Source: an uncultured Pelagibacteraceae bacterium (GTDB taxonomy: Bacteria; Pseudomonadota; Alphaproteobacteria; Pelagibacterales; Pelagibacteraceae). From it: a stretch of DNA of 18,561 bases. Positions 1-7,897 of this stretch are shown one piece after another. Positions within the stretch are counted from its first letter, which is position 1, and each line of letters starts with the position of its first letter. The stretch covers positions 1 through 18,561 of the forward strand of contig CACGET010000021.1 in the NCBI GenBank assembly GCA_902572155.1, read 5' to 3'. The notes beneath the pieces were generated by a model. It saw nothing but the letters and a program-made list of their open reading frames with translations. It ran no database searches and was not told the origin of the DNA. The position numbers and the translations under genes are program-made.

Positions 1-419
1 TTTTGAAAAGCATCAGCTATTTTATTTAAGCCATATTGAAATGATTTTTTCATAATCATATTTAAAAACTTATTTTTAATTTCAAAATCGACATCAAATT
101 GAACTTCAGTAAAATTTTCTTTTTGTATAAATTTCCAATTATTTTGAAGGTGGTTTAATGGACCTCCAATATTAGTAACATGAATAGAGTCATCTTTTTT
201 AAGATAACGTACATCACTTTTATAAGTATCAACGAATGGTTTTTTACCAATTGTAAGATCTGCAATTATTTTTATCTCATCATCTTTTTCATCTCTTTCA
301 TAGACTTTAGAGTCTATGCAAAATGGAATAAATTCAGGATATTTTTCAATATCCAAAACAAAATTTATTAACTTTTGTTTTTCACGAGTTATCTGCCTGG
401 TTACTGAGGCTTTAGGCAT
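1..419 (-). CDS. COQ10/RatA-like START-domain (SRPBCC) protein, 3' end cut by window edge
   Basis: The minus-strand frame opens with ATG at 419 and stays open to base 1, giving about 139 residues, so the C-terminus lies outside the window. The protein begins MPKASVTRQI and continues with a segment reading DIEKYPEFIPFC. That pattern (an early helix followed by YPEFIP) is typical of the polyketide-cyclase/START family that includes mitochondrial COQ10 and bacterial RatA. Family members bind ubiquinone-like lipids or, for RatA, have been linked to ribosome subunits; which role applies here cannot be read from sequence. Its start overlaps the end of lipA by 8 bases, and lipA-coq10-like is a common alphaproteobacterial pairing. 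The family call is firm, the function is not. Confidence 0.85.
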   Translation of the reverse strand, partial: MPKASVTRQITREKQKLINFVLDIEKYPEFIPFCIDSKVYERDEKDDEIKIIADLTIGKKPFVDTYKSDVRYLKKDDSIHVTNIGGPLNHLQNNWKFIQKENFTEVQFDVDFEIKNKFLNMIMKKSFQYGLNKIADAFQ

Positions 420-1344
420 TATATCGATTTAATCTATTTAATTTTAGTTTTTTAAAGTCTTCATCTGCATGATAAGAAGATCTTGTAAGTGGAGTTGAAG
501 ACACCAAAAGAAATCCTTTAAATTTTGCAATATTTTCCAAATCTTTAAATTCATCTGGATGATAATATCTTACTAATGGATGATGTTTAGGTGATGGTTG
601 TAAATACTGACCTATTGTTAAAAAATCTACATCAGCAGATCTTAAATCATCCATAACCTGAATTAATTCCTCTTTATTCTCGCCTAAGCCAACCATTAAA
701 CCTGATTTAGTAAATATCTTGTTATTATTAACTTTCACATTTTTTAAAAGTTCTAAAGATCCAAAATATCTAGCTCCAGGTCTTACCTTTAAATATAATT
801 TTGGAACAGTTTCAATATTATGATTAAAAACATCCAAATCTGCTTCAAGAACTTTTTTATAAGCATCACCTTTTCTTAAAAAATCCGGTACCAAAACTTC
901 TATAGAAGTATTGGGATTTTTTATTCTTGTAACATTTATAACATTAAAAAAATGACCTGAACCACCATCTGGAAGATCATCTCTATCTACAGAAGTAATT
1001 ACAACATGTTTTAAATTTAGCTTTTTTACTGCATTTGAAATTTTGTATGGTTCAAAAGGGTCGAGTTTTTCTGGTTTGCCAGTTTTTACGTCACAAAAAG
1101 AACAGGCTCTTGTACAAGTATCTCCCATAATCATAAATGTTGCATGTCTTTTACTCCAACATTCGGTAATATTTGGACAATTAGCTTCCTGACATACTGT
1201 AACTAAATTGTTTTGATTAACTACAGTTTTAGTAAAAAAAAATTCCTTACTATTTGTTAGCTTTGATTTAATCCATGATGGTTTCTTTTTAATTGGATTA
1301 ACTGGTTTGTTTACTTTTTCTGGGTGTCTTATTTTAGTTGTCAT
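412..1344 (-). CDS. lipA: Lipoyl synthase
   Basis: LipA is a radical-SAM enzyme that inserts two sulfurs into octanoyl groups on lipoyl domains of 2-oxoacid dehydrogenases and the glycine cleavage H protein. The 310-residue product has the usual family length. The auxiliary-cluster cysteines are Cys51, Cys56 and Cys62 (CQEANCPNITEC). The radical-SAM triad is Cys77, Cys81 and Cys84 (CTRACSFC). The C-terminal RSSY motif at about 288-291, whose serine ligates the auxiliary cluster in characterised LipA, is present. The ATG at 1344 overlaps the end of ftsB by 11 bases. No other methionine occurs before the cysteine motifs, so this start is well supported. Confidence 0.97.
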   Translation of the reverse strand: MTTKIRHPEKVNKPVNPIKKKPSWIKSKLTNSKEFFFTKTVVNQNNLVTVCQEANCPNITECWSKRHATFMIMGDTCTRACSFCDVKTGKPEKLDPFEPYKISNAVKKLNLKHVVITSVDRDDLPDGGSGHFFNVINVTRIKNPNTSIEVLVPDFLRKGDAYKKVLEADLDVFNHNIETVPKLYLKVRPGARYFGSLELLKNVKVNNNKIFTKSGLMVGLGENKEELIQVMDDLRSADVDFLTIGQYLQPSPKHHPLVRYYHPDEFKDLENIAKFKGFLLVSSTPLTRSSYHADEDFKKLKLNRLNRYNA

Positions 1345-1636
1345 CTTTTTTAATTATATAAATTGTCTCATCTTTTTTACCAAACAAAAACCTTTCTCGT
1401 ATTAATATTTCAACATAATCAAGATCTAAATTTGTGCTTAATAATGAATTTTTATGATCCATATCTTTGATTTTATTAGTTAAGGATAATTCCTCTTTTT
1501 TCAAGTTAGACAAAGTTTCCTTTTTCTCAATATATGAAAAAAGCCCTCTTTCACCCGATACAAGGTTAAAGCCAAAATATAAAATTAAAAATATTGATAT
1601 TAATAAAAAATAATTTTTTTTTATTAATCTTAACAT
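1334..1636 (-). CDS. ftsB: FtsB/DivIC-family septum formation initiator
   Basis: A 100-residue protein with a short basic cytoplasmic N-terminus, one membrane segment at about residues 9-26 (rich in L, I and F), a charged heptad-like stretch at about 33-65 rich in K, E and L, and a C-terminal part containing YVEILIRERFLFGKKDE. This layout, with an R-E-R-x-x-x-G-K-K-D/E-like end, is that of FtsB/DivIC proteins, which join FtsL and FtsQ in the divisome. Its ATG shares one base with the eno stop (TAATG), and eno-ftsB is a widely conserved pair. Length and topology fit well. Sequence conservation in this family is low, so the call rests on the combination of layout, C-terminal motif and neighbourhood. 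Confidence 0.9.
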   Translation of the reverse strand: MLRLIKKNYFLLISIFLILYFGFNLVSGERGLFSYIEKKETLSNLKKEELSLTNKIKDMDHKNSLLSTNLDLDYVEILIRERFLFGKKDETIYIIKKDDN

Positions 1637-2892
1637 TAATTGATTTTATTCATCCTCACTTTTTTTCCAAGTTCTTCTTCAATACGTATTAATTGGTTAT
1701 ATTTGGCCACTCTTTCTGATCGTGCTAGTGATCCAGTTTTAATTTGATTAGAATTTGTACCTACTGCCAAATCAGCAATAAATGTATCCTCACTATCTCC
1801 TGATCTATGTGAAATTATTGTTTTATATCCAATAGTCTGAGCAAACTTTATAACATCTAATGTTTCTGAAACTGTTCCAATTTGATTTAATTTAATTAGA
1901 ATTGAATTAGAAGAAATATTTAAAAATCCTTTCTTAAGTCGTTCAAGATTTGTTACATATAAATCATCACCTACAATTTGGACTTTGTTAACTGATTTCA
2001 TTAATTTATTCCATGCAAGCCAATCATTTTCTGCAAAAGGATCTTCAATAGATTTAATTTTATATTTATTGATAATGTTTTGATATTCTTTAATAGATTT
2101 TTCAACTGAAATATAATTTTTTGAATGAATTGAATACTTATTTTTTTTGAACAACTCATTAGCGGCAACATCAAGACATATTGAGACATCTTTACCATTT
2201 TTAAAACCTGCTTTTTTAATAGCAGAAACAATTAAATTTAATGCTTGATTATTACTGCTAATCATTGGCGCAAAACCACCTTCATCTCCAACTGATGTTG
2301 ATAAGCCTTTATCTTTAATAAGTTTGCTTAAATTTTTAATAACTACGAAACAAATTTTCATAGCTTCAGTGAATGTTTTTGCCTTATCTGGCCTAATCAT
2401 AAATTCTTGTATTCTTAAACCATTATCTGCATGAGCTCCCCCATTAATAATATTCATTAAAGGATAAGGTAATTGAAAATTTTTTTTTAAAAAAAAAGTT
2501 TTATATAAAGGTAATTTTCTAACTTTTGCAGAGAGTTTTTTAACAGCCATTGAAACTGCTAACATAGCATTTGCTCCTAAATTAGTTTTTTGTCTTGTGC
2601 CATCTAAATTAATTAACAAAGTATCTATTCTTTCTTGGTTATGAACACTTTGACCTTTGAGTTTTTTTGAAATTTTTGTATTTACTAAATTTATTGCGTT
2701 AAAAACACTTTTTCCCAAATATCTTTTATTATTTTTATCTCTTTTCTCAAATGCTTCGAATGTACCTGTTGATGCTCCTGAAGGACAAATTGCTGATGCA
2801 GAATTATTATTAGTATAAACCTCTGCTTCAACTGTTGGATTTCCTCTACTGTCAAATACTTGACGAGCTTTTATTTTTAAAATTTTACTCAC
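1636..2892 (-). CDS. eno: Enolase (phosphopyruvate hydratase)
   Basis: Enolase interconverts 2-phosphoglycerate and phosphoenolpyruvate. The 418-residue product carries the N-terminal DSRGNPTVEAEV signature, the mobile loop SGASTG, the GGAHADNGL histidine loop, the VGDEGGFAP acid motif, the catalytic-lysine region ILIKLNQIGT and the C-terminal SHRSGDSED signature. It is slightly shorter than the usual 425-432 residues. The start codon is GTG at 2892, sharing one base with the kdsA stop (TAGTG). This start gives the standard MSKIxKI N-terminus, so it is preferred over any internal ATG. Translation is probably coupled to kdsA upstream and ftsB downstream. Confidence 0.98.
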   Translation of the reverse strand: MSKILKIKARQVFDSRGNPTVEAEVYTNNNSASAICPSGASTGTFEAFEKRDKNNKRYLGKSVFNAINLVNTKISKKLKGQSVHNQERIDTLLINLDGTRQKTNLGANAMLAVSMAVKKLSAKVRKLPLYKTFFLKKNFQLPYPLMNIINGGAHADNGLRIQEFMIRPDKAKTFTEAMKICFVVIKNLSKLIKDKGLSTSVGDEGGFAPMISSNNQALNLIVSAIKKAGFKNGKDVSICLDVAANELFKKNKYSIHSKNYISVEKSIKEYQNIINKYKIKSIEDPFAENDWLAWNKLMKSVNKVQIVGDDLYVTNLERLKKGFLNISSNSILIKLNQIGTVSETLDVIKFAQTIGYKTIISHRSGDSEDTFIADLAVGTNSNQIKTGSLARSERVAKYNQLIRIEEELGKKVRMNKIN

Positions 2893-3716
2893 TACTTTTT
2901 AATTAAATTATCAATATCATTTAGTTGTTTTAACAAGTTTTCTAACTTATCTAATGAAACCATATTAGGTCCATCAGAGGGAGCGTTGTCTGGATCTTGA
3001 TGTGTTTCAATAAAAACACCGGCTACACCAACGGCAACAGCAGCTCTTGCTAGATATTCTACAAACTCTCTTTGACCACCAGATGATTCTCCCTGGCCGC
3101 CAGGTTGTTGTACAGAATGAGTTGCATCAAAAATTACAGGATAACCATTCTTAGCCATAATAGGTAAAGATCTCATATCTGAAACTAAAGTGTTATAACC
3201 AAAGCTAGCACCTCTTTCAGTTACCAAAATATTATTGTTACCAGAGTCAGAAATTTTTTTAGTAACATTAACCATATCCCACGGTGCTAAAAATTGACCC
3301 TTTTTTACATTTATAATTTTATTTGTTTTTGCAGCAGCAATTAATAGATCTGTTTGTCTACATAAAAAAGCTGGAATTTGTAATACATCAACATGATTTG
3401 CTAGTAATGAACATTGTTCCGCATTATGAATATCAGTTAAAATTGGTACATCTAAATCTTTTTTAATTTTATCAAAAACGGGTAATGAAGCTTCAAGACC
3501 CGCTCCTCTCTTACCTTTCAAGCTTGTTCGATTAGCTTTATCAAAAGAAGTTTTGTAAATAAATCCAAGGTTGAATTTTTTTGTAATCTCTTTGATTTCA
3601 CCAGCCATATCCATCGCATGTTGTTCTGTTTCAAGTTGACAAGGACCTGCGATAATACAGATTTTACTATCGTTTGAGATTTCTATATTTCCACAATTAA
3701 CTTTAATAATGCTCAT
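2892..3716 (-). CDS. kdsA: 3-deoxy-8-phosphooctulonate synthase (Kdo-8-P synthase)
   Basis: KdsA condenses phosphoenolpyruvate with arabinose 5-phosphate to Kdo-8-phosphate, the precursor of the Kdo sugars added to lipid A. The 274-residue product shows IIAGPC, LTDIHNAEQC, QIPAFLCRQTDLL, VKKGQFLAP, ATHSVQQPGG and the C-terminal ETHQDPDNAPSDG motif. The cysteine in AGPC (Cys26) occupies the position that distinguishes metal-dependent class II enzymes from metal-independent ones such as E. coli KdsA, which have Asn there. A metal-dependent enzyme is therefore inferred. The ATG at 3716 overlaps the pyrG stop as ATGA, and the stop overlaps the eno GTG. The gene implies Kdo-containing LPS, in line with the lpx operon further along. 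Confidence 0.97.
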   Translation of the reverse strand: MSIIKVNCGNIEISNDSKICIIAGPCQLETEQHAMDMAGEIKEITKKFNLGFIYKTSFDKANRTSLKGKRGAGLEASLPVFDKIKKDLDVPILTDIHNAEQCSLLANHVDVLQIPAFLCRQTDLLIAAAKTNKIINVKKGQFLAPWDMVNVTKKISDSGNNNILVTERGASFGYNTLVSDMRSLPIMAKNGYPVIFDATHSVQQPGGQGESSGGQREFVEYLARAAVAVGVAGVFIETHQDPDNAPSDGPNMVSLDKLENLLKQLNDIDNLIKK

Positions 3717-5329
3717 TTGTGATTTTTTGCTGCTTTGATAAAAGAAGAGAATAATGGATGAGGTGACAAAGGTCTAGATTTAAATTCAGGATGAAACTGC
3801 ACACCAATAAACCAGGGATGGTTGTTTAGCTCAATAATTTCAGGTAATTTATTATCTGGTGACAATCCTGAAAAAATCATGCCTTCTTTTTCAAACTTAT
3901 CTTTAAAGGCAATATTCACTTCATATCTATGTCTATGTCTTTCTTTAATTAACTTAGACTTATATATTTTTCTTATTAAAGATTTATCTTTAAGTTTAGC
4001 ATCATAAGACCCTAATCTCATAGTTCCCCCTAATTCTTTATCAGTACCTTTGATCATTTTTCCACCTTTATTCCACTCATTGATCAGTCCAATTATTGCT
4101 AAGCCCTTCTTATCAAATTCACTTGAGGTAGCATTTTTAATATTTAATTGATTTCTAGCAAATTCAATAATTGCCATTTGCATACCATAACAAATACCTA
4201 AAAAGGGAATCTTACTTTTCCTAGCGTATTTAATTGATTCAATTTTACCTTCTGTTCCTCTTTTACCAAAACCACCTGGTATTAATATTCCTGAGATATT
4301 TTTAAGTTTTTTCTTTATTTCTGAAACTTTTAACTTTTCTGAGTCTATTCTAATAAGGTTAACTTTAATCTTATTATTTATTCCACCATGAGTTAAAGCT
4401 TCATCTAAAGATTTATAAGCATCTTTTAATTCTACATATTTTCCAATTATAGCAATATTTACATGTTTTTTATTTTGTAAAATAATTTTAGTTATTTTTT
4501 TCCATGGATTTAAATTTACTGGTTTTTTTGATTTAAGTTTAAAATAATCTAATACCTGGACATCTAATTTTTCTCTAAAAAAACTTAGTGGTGCTTCATA
4601 GATAGTTTTAACATCCACTGTTTCAATTACATTTTTGATATCAACGTTGCAAAATAAAGAAATTTTCTTTCTATGTTCTAAAGGGATTGGTCTTTCAGAT
4701 CTACAAATTATTATGTCTGGTTGAATACCTATGCTTCTTAATTCCTTTACAGAATGCTGAGTTGGTTTTGTCTTTATTTCATCAGAGGCTTTTAGGTATG
4801 GAACTAATGTTAAATGTATAAACAATGCTTTTTTTTTACCAACATCATTTGCAAATTGTCTAATTGCTTCTACAAATGGTAAACTTTCAATATCTCCAAC
4901 TATTCCACCAATCTCACAAATTACAAAATCCTCTGTTGATGAATCTGCTTTAATAAACTGTTTAATTCGATCTGTAATATGAGGAATAACCTGAACAGTC
5001 TTACCTAAATACTCACCTTTTCTCTCTTTTTTAAGAACATCATTATAAATTTTTCCAGTTGTGATATTATCAGATTTTTTTGCAGATACACCTGAAAATC
5101 TTTCATAATGGCCTAAATCTAAATCAGTTTCAGCACCATCATCTGTAACATACACTTCACCATGTTGAAAAGGACTCATTGTTCCTGGATCTACATTTAA
5201 ATATGGATCTAATTTTCTTAATCTAACTTTATACCCCCTGGATTGTAATAGATATGCTAGAGATGCTGAGGATAGGCCTTTACCTAAGGATGATACCACG
5301 CCGCCAGTGACAAATATATATCGCGCCAT
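3713..5329 (-). CDS. pyrG: CTP synthase (glutamine-hydrolysing)
   Basis: PyrG aminates UTP to CTP using ATP and glutamine-derived ammonia. The 538-residue product has the family's usual length and two domains. The N-terminal synthetase domain contains the P-loop-like GGVVSSLGKG and DPYLNVDPGTMSPFQHGEV. The C-terminal class I glutamine amidotransferase domain has nucleophile Cys380 (GICYGMQ) and His513/Glu515 (QFHPE). The ATG at 5329 gives the standard MARYIFVTGG start. A 49-base gap separates it from secG. On the minus strand this gap holds TATAAG just upstream of the ATG, which could be a -10 box of a nearly leaderless transcript, but there is no convincing -35. The stop overlaps kdsA as ATGA. 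Confidence 0.98.
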   Translation of the reverse strand: MARYIFVTGGVVSSLGKGLSSASLAYLLQSRGYKVRLRKLDPYLNVDPGTMSPFQHGEVYVTDDGAETDLDLGHYERFSGVSAKKSDNITTGKIYNDVLKKERKGEYLGKTVQVIPHITDRIKQFIKADSSTEDFVICEIGGIVGDIESLPFVEAIRQFANDVGKKKALFIHLTLVPYLKASDEIKTKPTQHSVKELRSIGIQPDIIICRSERPIPLEHRKKISLFCNVDIKNVIETVDVKTIYEAPLSFFREKLDVQVLDYFKLKSKKPVNLNPWKKITKIILQNKKHVNIAIIGKYVELKDAYKSLDEALTHGGINNKIKVNLIRIDSEKLKVSEIKKKLKNISGILIPGGFGKRGTEGKIESIKYARKSKIPFLGICYGMQMAIIEFARNQLNIKNATSSEFDKKGLAIIGLINEWNKGGKMIKGTDKELGGTMRLGSYDAKLKDKSLIRKIYKSKLIKERHRHRYEVNIAFKDKFEKEGMIFSGLSPDNKLPEIIELNNHPWFIGVQFHPEFKSRPLSPHPLFSSFIKAAKNHK

Positions 5330-5378
5330 GGAATTATCTTATAGCGAAAATAAAAACAAATAGAAAGTGTTTATTTTT

Positions 5379-5675
5379 TTAATTTTCGGGAATTGAGGGC
5401 GTGTCTTCAGTTTTTTCTTCTACAGTATCTAATACTGACCCAGTTGGAGCAAGTTCACCTCTTGAAATGATAGTTAATCCTAAGCTACAAACAATAAACA
5501 AAGTTGCAACAACAGCGGTTAACTTAGTCATAAAACCTCCAGCTGATCTTGAAAGCATAAAATTTTCTTGAGATACACCAATACCTAAAGCACCACCTTC
5601 TGATTTTTGCATCAATACTAACAAAACTAAAATTATAGCTAAGATGATGTTTAAGACTAAAAGTATATTTTCCAT
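5379..5675 (-). CDS. secG: Preprotein translocase subunit SecG
   Basis: SecG is a small inner-membrane partner of SecY and SecE that assists protein export. The 98-residue product has two hydrophobic segments, at about residues 3-22 and 52-70, separated by the family loop LMQKSEGGALGIG and by LSRSAGGFMTKLT. A Thr/Glu/Pro-rich tail of roughly 25 residues follows. Length and topology match SecG. The gene starts 6 bases after tpiA on the same strand, and the tpiA-secG-pyrG order is common in proteobacteria. No Shine-Dalgarno sequence is visible. The bases just before the ATG (ACCTCA) are the same as those before tpiA. Confidence 0.95.
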   Translation of the reverse strand: MENILLVLNIILAIILVLLVLMQKSEGGALGIGVSQENFMLSRSAGGFMTKLTAVVATLFIVCSLGLTIISRGELAPTGSVLDTVEEKTEDTPSIPEN

Positions 5676-5681
5676 TGAGGT

Positions 5682-6422
5682 TTAATTATATGTTTTTTTG
5701 ATTATATCAATAAATTTTTTTGGGTACCTCGATTCACCACCAATTAAAAAACCATCTATAAGCTCAATTTTTTTTAAATCTGTAATATTCTTACTATTTA
5801 CTGATCCACCGTATAAAACTTTTACTGAATTATTTTTTAATATATTTTTAATGAATAAAATATTTTCTTTTAGATCATCTAACTTTGGAATATGACCAGT
5901 TCCAATAGCCCAGACAGGTTCGTATGCAATAAAAATTTTTGAAGATTTTTTAATTCCATTTAAACAATTATTAATTTGATTTTTCAAAACCTTTGTTGTT
6001 TTATATTTTTTTTTTTCTTTTAAAGTTTCTCCTATACAAAGAATTACTTTTAAACCAGCTTTCAAAGAACTTTTAATTTTTTTATTTATCAAATTATTTT
6101 CTTCACCAATAATTCTATTTTCTGAATGCCCTAGAATCACAAATTTAGCTCCAGACTCTTTTAGCATATTTGAATTCACCTGACCTGTTAAAGAAGCATA
6201 TTTTTGACTTTCATGACAATTCTGAGCTCCTACATCAATATAAGTATTTTTTAACTTTTGAGACAAAGAAGAAATTAATGTAAAAGGTGGACAATATACT
6301 ATTTTTGATTTGTTCTTTAGGTTGCTTTTGGAAAAAGAAATAACTTTATTTAATGAATTTAAAGTTTTTAAGCCACCATACATTTTCCAGTTTGCAATAA
6401 AATACATATATTTATTTGTCAT
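5682..6422 (-). CDS. tpiA: Triosephosphate isomerase
   Basis: TpiA interconverts dihydroxyacetone phosphate and glyceraldehyde 3-phosphate. The 246-residue TIM barrel has the substrate lysine Lys13 (ANWKM), electrophile His99 (ILGHSEN), catalytic base Glu168 (AYEPVWAIGTG), and the phosphate-binding YGGSVNSKN and GFLIGGESRYP motifs. The residue normally Glu (or Asp in some alphaproteobacteria) in the TGE loop before the catalytic histidine is Gln81 here (TGQV), an unusual substitution. The ATG at 6422 leaves a six-residue extension before MYFIANWKM. The internal ATG at residue 6 is a possible alternative start. The gene diverges from the ppiD-like gene across a 56-base gap. Confidence 0.97.
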   Translation of the reverse strand: MTNKYMYFIANWKMYGGLKTLNSLNKVISFSKSNLKNKSKIVYCPPFTLISSLSQKLKNTYIDVGAQNCHESQKYASLTGQVNSNMLKESGAKFVILGHSENRIIGEENNLINKKIKSSLKAGLKVILCIGETLKEKKKYKTTKVLKNQINNCLNGIKKSSKIFIAYEPVWAIGTGHIPKLDDLKENILFIKNILKNNSVKVLYGGSVNSKNITDLKKIELIDGFLIGGESRYPKKFIDIIKKTYN

Positions 6423-6435
6423 TGAGGTAATTTTA

Positions 6436-6460
6436 ATCTATAGCTTTGTTTTTTATAGAT
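6436..6460. promoter_or_regulatory. Candidate divergent promoter pair in an inverted repeat
   Basis: The 56-base gap between tpiA and the ppiD-like gene contains a perfect 7-base inverted repeat: ATCTATA at 6436-6442, an 11-base spacer, then TATAGAT at 6454-6460. Each arm, read outward toward its own gene, gives TATAGAT, close to a sigma-70 -10 box. The right arm lies 19 bases before the ppiD-like ATG and the left arm 14 bases before the tpiA ATG. Both would give very short leaders. No strong -35 is seen on either side; TTGATC on the minus strand at 6463-6458 is the best candidate for tpiA. The assignment is by position and resemblance only. Confidence 0.35.
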
Positions 6461-6478
6461 CAATAAATTTTTGATATC

Positions 6479-7897
6479 ATGATTAGTACTTTAAGAAATT
6501 TTGCAAAAACCAAAATAGCTGGAGTTTTTGTATTTATCATAATTATACCATTTGTGTTTTGGGGCATGGGTAGCATGTTTAGTAGCGGAAATACTAATAA
6601 CATTGCTGAAATAAATAATAATAAAATCTCTACAAAAGATTTTATGGATTTTATAAACAAAAGTGGAATACAACAAAATGTAATTAAAGATAATTTAGAC
6701 AAAAATATTATTGAAGAATTATTGTCAGCTTTAATATCAGGTACTTTATTAGATTTAGAAATTCAAGACTATAATATTAACCTTACAGAACAAATTTTAT
6801 TAAAAAAAATTAAATCCAATATGAATTTTCTTGATGAAAATAATAATTTTCAAAGAACTAAATATGAAAAATTCTTACTTACAAATAATATATCGGCTCC
6901 AATGTTTGAAAAAAAAATTAGAGGCGATGAATTACAAAAAAAACTTTTTGACTATATTGCTGCAGGTACAATTATGCCTAATTTCTTAATGGAAAAAACA
7001 TTTGAAGATGAGAATAAAACAATAGAAATTGACTATGTTGATTTGAATAATTTTTATAAAAAGAAGGAAGAATTTACGAAGTTAGAAAAAGAGGAATTCA
7101 TAAAAGAAAATCAGGATTCTTTAAAAAGAGAATATATAGACTTTGAATATGTTCAACTTAACCCAAAAAATTTAATTGGTATAAATGAATTTAACCAAGA
7201 TTTTTTTGATCTAATCGATAACATTGAAAACAAGATCTCTGAAGGTAAAAGTTTTAAAAGTATTATTCAAAATTTAGAAATTATCCCTGTATCAGTTAAT
7301 AATTACAAACCCACTTCTAATTCTGAAGATGTGAAGAAAAAGATTTATTCATTAAGAACATCAAAAATGGATATAGTAGAAAATGAAGATAATTTTTTAT
7401 TATTCAATATTTTAAATAAATACAATCGCTTACCAGATCTAGATGATGAAGAAACTAATTTTCAAATTGCTGAAATGATTTATCAAAAAAATAAATTTGA
7501 TAAAAATAAACAAATTATAAATGAGATTGATAATAAAGAATTTAATGATTTAAAATTTAAAGAAATAGGCAATGGCATGATTAATACTCTTAACTTAAAT
7601 TCAATAAATGATGATAGTAAATTTAATAGTAACTCTGTTAAAATACTTTATTCACTTCCACTAAATTCTTTTACTTTGATAAGTGATGAAAATAGTAATA
7701 TTTTTTTGATTAATATAAAGGATATAACAAAAAATAAATTCAATAAAAATGATGAAAATTACTTAGAATTTACCAATAGAATGAACAAGAATAGTAAAAC
7801 AAGTATGATTAAATCGTATGATTTATTTCTAAATAATAAATATAAAGTTGAATTAAACCAAAAAACTATCGAAAGAGTTAAAAATTATTTCAAATGA
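6479..7897 (+). CDS. ppiD: PpiD/SurA-N-type membrane-anchored periplasmic chaperone, parvulin domain apparently missing
   Basis: The 472-residue product starts with a short basic segment, then a single membrane anchor at about residues 13-32 (AGVFVFIIIIPFVFWGMGSMF). The Phe-Trp-Gly after the anchor is typical of PpiD. Residues about 40-175 form a helical SurA_N-like chaperone region. PpiD proteins assist folding of exported proteins near the SecYEG exit. In full-length PpiD (about 620-630 residues) a parvulin domain follows. Here, after EYIDFEYVQL near 219-227, the chain passes almost directly to a segment (about 237-270) resembling the helix after the parvulin domain in alphaproteobacterial homologues. 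No parvulin motifs are visible. The gene is divergent from tpiA and overlaps trpE as ATGA; ppiD next to trp genes is a known alphaproteobacterial arrangement. Confidence 0.8.
   Translation: MISTLRNFAKTKIAGVFVFIIIIPFVFWGMGSMFSSGNTNNIAEINNNKISTKDFMDFINKSGIQQNVIKDNLDKNIIEELLSALISGTLLDLEIQDYNINLTEQILLKKIKSNMNFLDENNNFQRTKYEKFLLTNNISAPMFEKKIRGDELQKKLFDYIAAGTIMPNFLMEKTFEDENKTIEIDYVDLNNFYKKKEEFTKLEKEEFIKENQDSLKREYIDFEYVQLNPKNLIGINEFNQDFFDLIDNIENKISEGKSFKSIIQNLEIIPVSVNNYKPTSNSEDVKKKIYSLRTSKMDIVENEDNFLLFNILNKYNRLPDLDDEETNFQIAEMIYQKNKFDKNKQIINEIDNKEFNDLKFKEIGNGMINTLNLNSINDDSKFNSNSVKILYSLPLNSFTLISDENSNIFLINIKDITKNKFNKNDENYLEFTNRMNKNSKTSMIKSYDLFLNNKYKVELNQKTIERVKNYFK

Noticed and set aside
180..371. Small plus-strand frame with Phe/Ile-rich, membrane-like content
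   Set aside because: It is antisense to the COQ10/RatA-like gene, whose motifs are convincing; the hydrophobic look is an AT-bias artefact.
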